This document shows, piece after piece, positions 18,848 through 26,978 of a DNA stretch of 34,226 nt. Each line of letters starts with the position of its first letter. Positions within the stretch are counted from its first letter, which is position 1. The position numbers and the translations under genes were made by a program. The stretch comes from Verrucomicrobiaceae bacterium. GTDB lineage: Bacteria > Verrucomicrobiota > Verrucomicrobiia > Verrucomicrobiales > Verrucomicrobiaceae. The stretch covers positions 1 to 34,226 of the forward strand of contig CANNQP010000040.1 of NCBI GenBank assembly GCA_947507875.1, read 5' to 3'. The notes below the pieces were generated by a model. It was not told where the DNA came from, did no database searches, and was given only the letters and a program-made list of their open reading frames with translations.

Positions 18848-19654
18848 ATGCATGTTCGATTTCTAAGCGACGGCAGCGAATACCGTTCCTACGGTGGCGG
18901 TAGCTTTTCCAAAAAAAAGGAAGGCAATGGCTCTATCTTTTGGTGGGCTATCCTCATCACCCTCTTGATGGGGGCTACGACCTTCTGCTGGTTCTTCAGC
19001 ATCATGGTTTTCGCGCAACCAGAAAAACCCTTTAATTACAAAGTTCTCGCTAAGTTTAATAAGCTCGAACCACTTCGTCCTTGGAGCACCTTCAGCGTTC
19101 CCAATGGCAAGAAATTCGGAGCACGAGATCTACTATCCGAGTTTTATCCTTACTCTCGCGAGCAACTCGTCGTGAAGAATGATCTATTGAAAAGATCCTA
19201 CATTCGCAACTACAAGCATGAGCACCCTCTCTACATCACTGGTAGTTACAAAGTGATAAGCCAGCGACCGCTTGGCACCCAAGATGTCATCACTACGGGT
19301 TGGGTGGTGCGCGTTAGGTCCGTTGAAATCGAAGATGTCGATCTCGAAATGGTACTACCAAGTCCTAGCTCAAAAGCAGAACCCTTCGCGATAGGAGATA
19401 AAGTGACAATCGAGTCTAACCGTCCTCAATTGGCAGCGCTTCATGTTCAGCGACTCGATGGAGAAAGAATCTGTGTCACCACTCTGCCTTTGGCTTACAC
19501 ATCCTTCACCGCATCCTTGACGGAAATAAAAATGAGTCCTCCTGAAAAACTTAACATGGATGCCATCTGGCCGATCACTCAGGATATTCCCATCATGGCG
19601 GCAGAGAACATGGTCGAAACCACGACCATCAAAGGCATCGCAGTCAAAAGCTAA
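18848..19654 (+). CDS. Conserved-looking membrane-anchored protein of unknown function
   Basis: 268 aa. I do not recognise the family. Residues 1-30 are polar and Gly/Ser/Lys-rich. One transmembrane helix spans about 31-55 (FWWAILITLLMGATTFCWFF and onward), and about 210 residues, probably periplasmic, follow. These contain beta-strand-like segments (HPLYITGSYKVISQRP, GWVVRVRSVEIEDVDLEMVLP, AIGDKVTIES). The tail looks like a small beta domain rather than an enzyme, with no cysteine pattern or catalytic motif. Local base composition is AT-richer than the first 18 kb. A strong bidirectional terminator lies 22 bases after the stop. Coding status is supported by length, a clean ATG and an even amino-acid composition. 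Confidence 0.75.
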   Translation: MHVRFLSDGSEYRSYGGGSFSKKKEGNGSIFWWAILITLLMGATTFCWFFSIMVFAQPEKPFNYKVLAKFNKLEPLRPWSTFSVPNGKKFGARDLLSEFYPYSREQLVVKNDLLKRSYIRNYKHEHPLYITGSYKVISQRPLGTQDVITTGWVVRVRSVEIEDVDLEMVLPSPSSKAEPFAIGDKVTIESNRPQLAALHVQRLDGERICVTTLPLAYTSFTASLTEIKMSPPEKLNMDAIWPITQDIPIMAAENMVETTTIKGIAVKS

Positions 19655-19676
19655 ATTCTTCCTTTTCAATTCTAAC

Positions 19677-19710
19677 AAAAAAAGCGCGGATCAATGATCC
19701 GCGCTTTTTG
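19677..19710. terminator. Bidirectional intrinsic terminator
   Basis: A-run (19677-19683), then GCGCGGATCA / TGATCCGCGC as a perfect 10-bp inverted repeat separated by one A, then TTTTT (19705-19709). As RNA the loop opens to a few bases. It sits between two convergent genes (18848-19654 plus, fhs minus) and has a U-run in both directions, so it should stop both. Confidence 0.92.
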
Positions 19711-19731
19711 TTAATGCATCAGAGGGTTCAT

Positions 19732-21354
19732 TCAAATGCCACTGATCACCCCATCTTCTGACACTTCGATACGCTCTGCTGCTGGAACTTTGGGTAAAGC
19801 TGGCATTCGCATCATGCTACCCGTTAAAGCGACAAGGAATCCTGCACCATTCGCGATTTCAAAATCACGAACCGTAATCGTAAACTGTGAAGGACGTCCT
19901 AATTTCGAAGCATCATCCGACAATGAGTTTTGAGTCTTAGCCATGCACAAGGGCAAATGCCCGAAGCCACTTTTTTGGAATAACGAATACTTCTGCTGCG
20001 CTTCTTCCGTCAGTATGACACCATCAGCACCGTAGATGCGAGTAGCGATCGAATTCAGCTTATGCTCAACCGAGTTCTCAGACTCATAGAGAAACGGCAA
20101 AGGCTCTCCATTGGACTTAGCTGACAGAGCGGAAAGAACAGTTTCAGCTAGCTCTGTAGCGCCATCACCTCCTTCGCCAAAGACATTCGCGAGAGAACAA
20201 GCAACCCCTCTTGATTGGCAGAATTGCTTCACCCGATCGATCTCCTCTTGGCTATCGTTCGTGAATTGGTTAATCGCCACCACGACCGGACGCTGGAAAT
20301 GCGATGCGCTATCGAGATGAGCCGCAAGATTATCAAGACCACGCTCAAGCGCTTCAAGATTAGGTTGAGTCAGCGCATCCAAGGCAACTCCACCATGCAT
20401 TTTTAGCGCACGCACGGTGGCCACAATGACAATCGCATCAGGTTTGAGCCCTGATTGGCGACATTTGATATGCATGAATTTTTCACCACCTAAATCAAAA
20501 GCAAAACCTGCCTCTGTGACGGCATAATCAGCATGAGCAAGAGCCATCCTTGTGGCTAATACCGAATTGCAGCCGTGAGCGATGTTTGCAAAAGGGCCTC
20601 CATGGAGAAATGCTGGAACACCTTCCACCGATTGGACTAGATTTGGCTGAAGGGCATCACGCAACAGAGCCAACAAGGCCCCGGTCACTCGTGCTTCCCG
20701 AGCAAGCACCGGCTCTCCCTCTGCCGTAAATCCAGTCACAATTCGATCCAGGCGAGCACGCAAGTCCTGAAGAGATTCAGAAAGGCAGAGAATCGCCATT
20801 ACCTCGGAAGCGGCCGTGATATCAAAGCCGGTCGAGCGCTCCGTTGCCAAACCTGCACTGGTGCGGATACGCCGCAAGGCGCGATCATTCACATCCATCA
20901 CACGCTTCCAAAGCACACCCGACGGGGCTAAGCGCGTTTGCTGATTGACAAGTTGGTTATCTATCACCGAGCTCAAGAGATTGTGTGCACTTGTCACTGC
21001 ATGAAAATCTCCGGTAAAATGAAGATTGATCGACTGCGATGGCTGCACCGTGCTTTTGCCGCCACCCGTCGCCCCCCCTTTTCGACCAAAGACCGGCCCC
21101 ATCGAAGGCTGACGAAGAGCCAACGCGACGTTCTTGCCAACTTTCTTTAATCCCTGTGCCAACCCAATGGAGACTGTGGTTTTACCTTCACCAGCAGGTG
21201 TCGGCGTTATGGCTGATACAAGAATAAGTTGGCCGCGCTGCGGTTTACTCTTCAATGCCTTGAGCGAGACTTTAGCCTTATCCGTTCCATAAAACGTCAA
21301 GTGTTCGTCTGAGATACCAAGGGAATGAGCGACGGAGGCGATTTCTGAGAGCAT
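19732..21354 (-). CDS. fhs: Formate-tetrahydrofolate ligase
   Basis: 540 aa from the ATG giving MLSEIASVAHSLG. It makes 10-formyl-THF from formate, THF and ATP, feeding purine and one-carbon metabolism. Visible family features are the P-loop TPAGEGKTT (52-60), RQPSMGPVFG (81-90), the GGATGGG loop, INLHFTGDFHAVTSAHNLL, FDITAASEVMAILCL, HGGPFANIAHGCNS and the C-terminal LTGSMMRMPALPKVPAAERI. The segment after the glycine loop reads GGGKSTVQPSQSINLHF, whereas the clostridial and most bacterial enzymes have GGGYAQVVPMEDINLHF. That is a local divergence close to the active site. The gene follows the GH67-like gene at 73 bases on the same strand and ends at a bidirectional terminator. Confidence 0.95.
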   Translation of the reverse strand: MLSEIASVAHSLGISDEHLTFYGTDKAKVSLKALKSKPQRGQLILVSAITPTPAGEGKTTVSIGLAQGLKKVGKNVALALRQPSMGPVFGRKGGATGGGKSTVQPSQSINLHFTGDFHAVTSAHNLLSSVIDNQLVNQQTRLAPSGVLWKRVMDVNDRALRRIRTSAGLATERSTGFDITAASEVMAILCLSESLQDLRARLDRIVTGFTAEGEPVLAREARVTGALLALLRDALQPNLVQSVEGVPAFLHGGPFANIAHGCNSVLATRMALAHADYAVTEAGFAFDLGGEKFMHIKCRQSGLKPDAIVIVATVRALKMHGGVALDALTQPNLEALERGLDNLAAHLDSASHFQRPVVVAINQFTNDSQEEIDRVKQFCQSRGVACSLANVFGEGGDGATELAETVLSALSAKSNGEPLPFLYESENSVEHKLNSIATRIYGADGVILTEEAQQKYSLFQKSGFGHLPLCMAKTQNSLSDDASKLGRPSQFTITVRDFEIANGAGFLVALTGSMMRMPALPKVPAAERIEVSEDGVISGI

Positions 21355-21427
21355 GTCGGGGCAGCGTGTACATTCATCTTGGCAGCTTGCTCCACGAAAG
21401 AAAGAGAGAAATCCACGACCAACGCTC

Positions 21428-23182
21428 TCATTTGAACACAACATCAACACCCATGGCGCTTTTGGATGCAAAACCAGGAATCCAATGAGGTCTTCGCGTA
21501 GCGATCAGTCGATAGACCAGCGAAAGCCCCTTGAGAACAACGATTCGATCCACCACTCGATAACCACGCTTCCTTCGCATCAAAAACCCAAAGACCCAAA
21601 GCACATAACGAAGATTAAAGAACAGCGGTTTGAAATCTGTTTTGATCCGATATCGCGCCCTAAGTCCACATTTAGGATATTTTGCTTTGTATTCGCGCTT
21701 AGCTTCCAAAATTCGAGCCTCAATGCTTTCACTATCGTCAGCGAAATAATACTCACGACTTAGAGCCAGCACTCGAAACGTATCTGCCATATAGTCGATA
21801 TCTTCGACGGAGACTTTCGCACGTTCAGCCAATACTCTCATGGCTTTTAGATTTTCCAGACAGACTCTCGCACTACGCAGCGCCGCGTCCGTATCATGAA
21901 CCAAAAATCTGAGCAAACGCCTCAAGGTATGAGAGATAAAAATATTTCCCCAATAAACTTGAAGCATCGGCGGAATTCTGACCCTTCGAAAAAACATTTT
22001 TTGGCGGGCATACTCCTCGATGTACAATAACTCACTGACGGTTTTGTCGGCCAAGCGCATGAGTTCAATCAATGCTTCGTGGTCTCCAAGTTTGCGGTCT
22101 TGCGCAAACGTTCGCAGAGCCTCTTCGCAACAAACTCCATGCTTAAATGCACGAATCGTCGTGTAGGTATTCATGTCTATCCAGACCGCTTCCTTATCCA
22201 AAAATGCCAAACGACGAAAAGGCACCCACCCGCCCGTCTGACACCAGACCATGCAGCCAATGATTTGATTGGCCTGCCTGAGTTCACGAATGTATTGCTC
22301 ATAAAGCCAGACGGTAGGACTCGGATACTCACCACATCCCTCATATTCTCGGCGAGTTTGAAGCTCGACGATCTTTGGTAGAGAGGTTCGAAAAAAGTTT
22401 GGATTGAGAGGCAAGTAGCGAAAAAAGTCACTCTCCCCATACTTCATGGATACCACCAAGTGGCGACTAGAGATACCATCAAAGACCTTGGCAAACGTCT
22501 CTCGATGCCACATCAGATCACCCACTGGATAGGCACCCACAGTCCAAGTTCTGAACACAAGCCTACGATCGTTTTTTTCAAAAACAGGCAAGATCGTGTG
22601 CAAAAGTTCTCTAGCGTCTTCAGGCGTCTTTATGGTCAGCTGGCTGTGGAAGTCATCATTGACATCCTTGCCATCAGATTCGCCAATCCTAACAATCACC
22701 CCAGCAACTCCTGGAAAATCTTCAAAGAATGCATTCAACAGCTCGACTAGGTATCGATGAGCACTACAGCCTTTGATTTTCAATCGCTGTTGAAGCAAGG
22801 GAGTCATCGACATGACATCCATCGTTACATAAATCGCTAAGCCGCACTCATGCAATACCTGGAAGCATCGCCTCATTTCATGACGATAACGGCTGATTCG
22901 CTGCCTGACCTCTGGTTCTAGATAGGCATGATCCGCCAAATGCGCCACATCATCAATCGAGGCAGCATTGAATCCCCAAGAGGCGGCCTGCCTAGCTAAA
23001 ACATTGAGATCCTGACAAACTCTTTGCCACCATGCATCTCCCTGATGACCTGCATGCTGCCACGGGATCTTTGACCAATTGATAACCCGCCGATCATAAT
23101 CACGGAAAAAAGGTCCAATCGCATCAATCAAATAAAGAGGATCCACGGTACTTCTCAGTAGGCTAGAGTCTTGTTCAGCCAT
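21428..23182 (-). CDS. Predicted TIM-barrel protein resembling GH67 alpha-glucuronidases
   Basis: 584 aa without a signal peptide. Residues about 15-330 read as a (beta/alpha)8 barrel: WGFNAASIDDVAHLA, GLAIYVTMDVMSM, FPGVAGVIVRIGESDG (Glu168), RRLVFRTWTVG, HLVVSMKYGESDFF (Glu250), ANQIIGCMVWCQTGGW. The spacing and phrases such as VKY-then-DFxxxLPLNP recall GH67 alpha-glucuronidases, with conserved acids as candidate catalytic residues. Family membership is not certain. Residues about 340-480 are helical, and the C-terminus (500-584) is strongly basic with hydrophobic stretches, which is unusual for GH67. No transport or other glycan genes are nearby. It may form an operon with fhs and starts 128 bases from the divergent glutaminase gene. 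Confidence 0.5.
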   Translation of the reverse strand: MAEQDSSLLRSTVDPLYLIDAIGPFFRDYDRRVINWSKIPWQHAGHQGDAWWQRVCQDLNVLARQAASWGFNAASIDDVAHLADHAYLEPEVRQRISRYRHEMRRCFQVLHECGLAIYVTMDVMSMTPLLQQRLKIKGCSAHRYLVELLNAFFEDFPGVAGVIVRIGESDGKDVNDDFHSQLTIKTPEDARELLHTILPVFEKNDRRLVFRTWTVGAYPVGDLMWHRETFAKVFDGISSRHLVVSMKYGESDFFRYLPLNPNFFRTSLPKIVELQTRREYEGCGEYPSPTVWLYEQYIRELRQANQIIGCMVWCQTGGWVPFRRLAFLDKEAVWIDMNTYTTIRAFKHGVCCEEALRTFAQDRKLGDHEALIELMRLADKTVSELLYIEEYARQKMFFRRVRIPPMLQVYWGNIFISHTLRRLLRFLVHDTDAALRSARVCLENLKAMRVLAERAKVSVEDIDYMADTFRVLALSREYYFADDSESIEARILEAKREYKAKYPKCGLRARYRIKTDFKPLFFNLRYVLWVFGFLMRRKRGYRVVDRIVVLKGLSLVYRLIATRRPHWIPGFASKSAMGVDVVFK

Positions 23183-23310
23183 TCGTGAACTCAGCAGGCC
23201 AAGAGGTCAAACAAAGCCTTTGTAACCTCTTTTTGATAGCGATCGCCGTTCCGCATCTAAATAAAAAAAATCCTAGCATTATCGGCATAAGGCCTGCTTG
23301 AGGCATAAAA

Positions 23311-25131
23311 ATGCTCTCCCCCATCCAGGAGTATCTCGAACATCTCCACGCTCGCTACGCACCCCTCATGGACGGCACGGTGGCCGACTATATCCCTGAG
23401 CTATCTAAAGCTAATCCGCATTGGTTCGGAATCTGCATCGCAACCAGAGATGGTCACGTTTATGAGGTTGGCGATACACGACAACCCTTTACCATTCAGT
23501 CCATATCCAAAGCTCTTGCTTATGGTTTGGCCCTAGAAGATCGAGGTGAGGAACATGTTTTAAAGCGCATTGGCGTCGAGCCATCGGGTGAAGCATTCAA
23601 TGCCATCAGCCTAAAAGAAGGAACCGGCGCCCCCTTCAATCCGATGATCAATGCAGGTGCGATTGCAACCTGTGGACAAGTGCTTCACAAAGACACCCAA
23701 TCACGTTTCGAGCGTCTTCAATCTTATCTTAGCGGTATCGCTGGGCGTGACTTGGATATTGATGAAGTCGTCTATCGTAGTGAAAGCGAAACAGGACATC
23801 GCAACCGAGCCATTGGCTGGCTGCTCAGAAACTTCGGCATTCTAGACGAAGATCCTCATGAAACGCTTGAGACCTACTTTAGGCAATGCTCGATACGTGT
23901 CACCTGTCGTGATCTTGCTCTCATGGGTGCAACCCTTGCCAACCAAGGGGTTCAACCCTTGACCAGACAAAGAGCAGTTTCGGCTCAATACGTGGACAAC
24001 ATTCTTGGAGTCATGGCCACCTGCGGAATGTATGATTGGTCAGGAGAATGGATCTATCGCGTCGGATTGCCGGCAAAGAGCGGCGTCGGTGGTGGCATTT
24101 TAGCCGTGCTACCCGGTCAGCTTGGCATCGGAGTTTTCTCGCCACCCTTGGATGCACAAGGCAATAGCTTGAGGGGCATCAAAGTCTGCATGGACTTAGC
24201 TCGTGAACTGTCACTGCACATGATGAACCCAACGGCGACACCACGCACGTCCGTTCGACTTTCCTACCAAGGAGGTGAAGTCATGGCACGACGACGCTTG
24301 CCAAGCTCGGCGCGCGAAACACTTAAAACACACGGCACACAAATCCAAATCTTAGAGCTTCAGGGGGGATTGATCTTTACCACGTTGGAACCCGTGATTC
24401 GCCATGCGATTCGATTGTCGAACGCAGGATGTCGGCACCTCATTTTTGACCTCCGGGCCGTTGTAACTGCCAATACCGTGAGCCTTCATCTGCTTGCTGA
24501 TTTACAAAAGAGATTAGGCACCTCTGGAGTTGAAGTTGTCATTTGCCAGCCGGGAAGCCTTACCTCGCGCTTGATGGAAGCTGGCGTGCCTTCATCGTCC
24601 ATTTTTTCTACGCTAGATGCAGCCCTTGAGTCTTGTGAAGATGCGCTTCTGGTGTCGGTGACAGGAGCGGCATGGCGGCCTGCCAAGGCACTCGACTTGA
24701 GAGAATGCTCGGTATTTCAAAGCTGTACCAACGGCGAACTTCAGATTTTAGAAAAGGATCTGGAGAAGCGAACCTTCAGCCCTGGCGAGTTCCTCATCCA
24801 CACGGGAGAGAGCTCTGATGAGATGTTTGTTTTGACTGAAGGCAACGTCGAAGTGCAAATCACCGAAGAAGGCGGCTTGAAGCGCCGCGTCGATGTTTTG
24901 ACAGCAGGCATGACGGCAGGGGAAATGGCTTTCCTCGATAACTCGCCACGATCTGCCGATGTGATGGCCCTGGATAAGGTCACCTGTTTGGTCGTCACTC
25001 GACCTTGGTTTACCTCACTGGCCGACACCTTGCCGCATCTGAAAATCAAGCTACTCATGTCTCTGATTCGAGAAGTCTCATCTCGCTTACGTCAGGCCAA
25101 TGTGGAAATCACAGCTCTGCAGCGTAGCTAA
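23311..25131 (+). CDS. glsA: Glutaminase fused to STAS and cyclic-nucleotide-binding domains
   Basis: 606 aa. Residues 1-305 are a serine-dependent beta-lactamase-fold glutaminase (L-glutamine to L-glutamate plus ammonia). The catalytic Ser64 and Lys67 lie in TIQSISKALA, with NPMINAGAIATCG, the ESETGHRNRAI block and KSGVGGGILAVLPG also present. Residues about 335-450 form a STAS domain (IQILELQGGLIFTTLEP, HLIFDLRAV, GVEVVICQPG). Residues about 460-600 form a CRP-like cyclic-nucleotide-binding domain (FSPGEFLIHTGE, EMFVLTEGNVEV, phosphate-binding cassette AGEMAFLDNSPRSADV with Glu and Arg kept). This suggests glutamine hydrolysis tuned by a bound nucleotide or by a STAS partner. No DNA-binding domain or membrane segment follows. 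The ATG has no strong ribosome-binding site. Confidence 0.93.
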   Translation: MLSPIQEYLEHLHARYAPLMDGTVADYIPELSKANPHWFGICIATRDGHVYEVGDTRQPFTIQSISKALAYGLALEDRGEEHVLKRIGVEPSGEAFNAISLKEGTGAPFNPMINAGAIATCGQVLHKDTQSRFERLQSYLSGIAGRDLDIDEVVYRSESETGHRNRAIGWLLRNFGILDEDPHETLETYFRQCSIRVTCRDLALMGATLANQGVQPLTRQRAVSAQYVDNILGVMATCGMYDWSGEWIYRVGLPAKSGVGGGILAVLPGQLGIGVFSPPLDAQGNSLRGIKVCMDLARELSLHMMNPTATPRTSVRLSYQGGEVMARRRLPSSARETLKTHGTQIQILELQGGLIFTTLEPVIRHAIRLSNAGCRHLIFDLRAVVTANTVSLHLLADLQKRLGTSGVEVVICQPGSLTSRLMEAGVPSSSIFSTLDAALESCEDALLVSVTGAAWRPAKALDLRECSVFQSCTNGELQILEKDLEKRTFSPGEFLIHTGESSDEMFVLTEGNVEVQITEEGGLKRRVDVLTAGMTAGEMAFLDNSPRSADVMALDKVTCLVVTRPWFTSLADTLPHLKIKLLMSLIREVSSRLRQANVEITALQRS

Positions 25132-25175
25132 AGCCCCATGAAGATCGACCCGAGGTTTCTTCACTTCATTGTTTG

Positions 25176-25991
25176 ATGCTTGAAATCATCAAAGCTGCTT
25201 CAGCCGCCCTTTGCCAACCCTTGTTGCGGGCTGCTGGAAACTTCTCACTGAACATGGTGTATCCCCGCACATGCCTCGGCTGCGGTCTGCTGATCGAAGC
25301 CCAAAGTTCAGGGCAAGCGATGGAACTTTGGCTTTGCACCTATTGTCGCGCCCAGTTGAATCCTATCGAACCTCCGTTTTGCGACTGCTGTGGTGAACCA
25401 TTTTCGGGAAAAATGGATTCGTCTTTTCTTTGTCCGAATTGCCAGGGGAGGCAATTAGCGTTCGATTACGCCATTTCAGCTTACAAGGCAGAAGGCCCTC
25501 TCCGCGAGCTCATCCACGGATTCAAGTATAACCGAGATTTGGCCCTTCGCGGTGTTTTGACAGATGCGATCGCTTTGGCTTTTCAGGAGCCTAGGCTGAA
25601 ATCAGAAAATTTATCCGATTGGTTACTCGTGCCGGTGCCCTTGCATTGGTCTCGCCAGTTGTATCGAGGGTTCAACCAAAGCTGGGAACTCTGCAGACAG
25701 CTCTCCAAGCAAGCAGGCATCCCAGCAAAGGCACTTTTGAGACGATCTAGGCGCACGCCACGGCAGGTCAGACTGAGTCGCAATCAGCGGCTCGAAAACA
25801 TGCGCGGCGTCTTTGCTCCCAGCCATGGCCATTGGCTCTCGCAACACATCAACCCACAGAAACACTGGCCCAACGTCTTGCTGATCGATGATGTCTTGAC
25901 CACCGGCGCCACGGCCCATGAATGTGCGCGTGTTCTTCGCGCCCATTTTGGCGTGCAAAAAGTGGTGGTCATAACGGCAGCACGTGCCTAA
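25176..25991 (+). CDS. ComF family phosphoribosyltransferase-like protein
   Basis: 271 aa from the ATG at 25176 (a TTG lies just before it). The N-terminal part has four CxxC pairs typical of ComF zinc ribbons (CLGCG, CTYC, CDCCG, CPNCQ). The PRTase fold follows, with VPVPLHWSRQLYRGFNQSWELC and the PRPP loop VLLIDDVLTTGATAHEC near the end. ComF/GntX proteins are tied to DNA uptake and use in competent bacteria, but no other competence gene is in the window. It may share a transcript with accD downstream, although a structured segment separates them. Confidence 0.93.
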   Translation: MLEIIKAASAALCQPLLRAAGNFSLNMVYPRTCLGCGLLIEAQSSGQAMELWLCTYCRAQLNPIEPPFCDCCGEPFSGKMDSSFLCPNCQGRQLAFDYAISAYKAEGPLRELIHGFKYNRDLALRGVLTDAIALAFQEPRLKSENLSDWLLVPVPLHWSRQLYRGFNQSWELCRQLSKQAGIPAKALLRRSRRTPRQVRLSRNQRLENMRGVFAPSHGHWLSQHINPQKHWPNVLLIDDVLTTGATAHECARVLRAHFGVQKVVVITAARA

Positions 25992-25994
25992 TCT

Positions 25995-26055
25995 GAGGGC
26001 TGAATCCGGCGCGCCGGAACTCATCTCTTCCTGGCTGAACGGGTGTTCAGCCCTC
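25995..26055 (+). promoter_or_regulatory. Structured leader with competing stems ahead of accD
   Basis: A 10-bp perfect inverted repeat GAGGGCTGAA (25995-26004) / TTCAGCCCTC (26046-26055) encloses the 14-bp palindrome TCCGGCGCGCCGGA (26005-26018). The right arm can instead close a tight local hairpin GGCTGAAC-GGGT-GTTCAGCC (26033-26052). The two states exclude each other. There is no T-run, so it is not a standard terminator. It lies between comF and accD, about 65 bases before the accD ATG. Function is inferred only from the geometry. Confidence 0.45.
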
Positions 26056-26120
26056 CAGTGGCCTGACTTTCTGGGGAATCGGGAGGCGTAGGTTCCGCGC
26101 AATGGCACAAAAGCTTTCAC

Positions 26121-26963
26121 ATGGGATTTTTCAAAAAACGTTCGATTGATGACCTGGGCGAGAAAAAGAAAGACATGCCCGAAGGATTATGGACCAAGTG
26201 CCCTTCGTGTGGTGAAAGCTTGTTCGAGCAGGCTTTGGCCAAAAATCTGCGAGTTTGCACTCACTGCGGTTACCACTTTACCATCAGCAGCGGGGAGCGA
26301 CTGGCAAGCATGGTCGATGAGGGAACCTTTGTGGAGATGGATCTGCAGATCGATTCTGTCGATGCGCTCGGCTTTAAAGGTTACGTGGACAAAGTGCGCG
26401 CTTACCAGTCCAAAACAGGACTGAAAGAAGCCGTGGTAACAGGTCGTGCCGACATCGAATCCATCCCAGTCGTGCTTGCTGTGATGGATTTTCGTTTCCT
26501 TGGAGCCAGCATGGGCAGTGTAGTCGGAGAGAAAATCACGCGTGCCATCGAGACCGCCACTCGCGAACGCAAACCGGTCATTGTCTTTTCCGCCTCGGGC
26601 GGCGCCCGCATGCATGAAGGAATTTTGAGCCTCATGCAAATGGCCAAAACCAGTGGTGCTCTCGCACGCCATTCTGAGGCCAAATTGCCTTACATCTCAG
26701 TCTTGACTCACCCGACCACAGGCGGGGTCACGGCTAGCTTCGCAACTCTGGGGGATCTAATCATCGCTGAACCCAAGTGCATGATCGGGTTCGCAGGACC
26801 TCGCGTGGTCAAGGAAACCACTCACGCCGATTTGCCCCCCGGCTTTCAGACCGCAGAATTCATGATGCAGCACGGCCTTGTGGACATGATCGTCGAGCGC
26901 AAAGACATGCGCGCGAAATTAGCCGCCGTGCTGCGCTACGCAATGCGACTAGAAGTAGCATGA
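26121..26963 (+). CDS. accD: Acetyl-CoA carboxylase carboxyltransferase subunit beta
   Basis: 280 aa. AccD pairs with AccA to transfer CO2 from biotin to acetyl-CoA, the first step of fatty acid synthesis. The N-terminal zinc ribbon is intact (Cys27-x-x-Cys30 and Cys46-x-x-Cys49 in TKCPSCG and VCTHCGYH). The crotonase-fold carboxyltransferase shows MDFRFLGASMGSVVGEK, SASGGARMHEGILSLMQMAKT, SVLTHPTTGGVTASFATLGD and GFAGPRVVKETT. Start MGFFKKRSIDD is the usual one. A possible regulatory RNA structure lies upstream. The AraC gene begins 15 bases after the stop. Confidence 0.97.
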   Translation: MGFFKKRSIDDLGEKKKDMPEGLWTKCPSCGESLFEQALAKNLRVCTHCGYHFTISSGERLASMVDEGTFVEMDLQIDSVDALGFKGYVDKVRAYQSKTGLKEAVVTGRADIESIPVVLAVMDFRFLGASMGSVVGEKITRAIETATRERKPVIVFSASGGARMHEGILSLMQMAKTSGALARHSEAKLPYISVLTHPTTGGVTASFATLGDLIIAEPKCMIGFAGPRVVKETTHADLPPGFQTAEFMMQHGLVDMIVERKDMRAKLAAVLRYAMRLEVA

Positions 26964-26978
26964 GCTAGGTGAGCCAGA

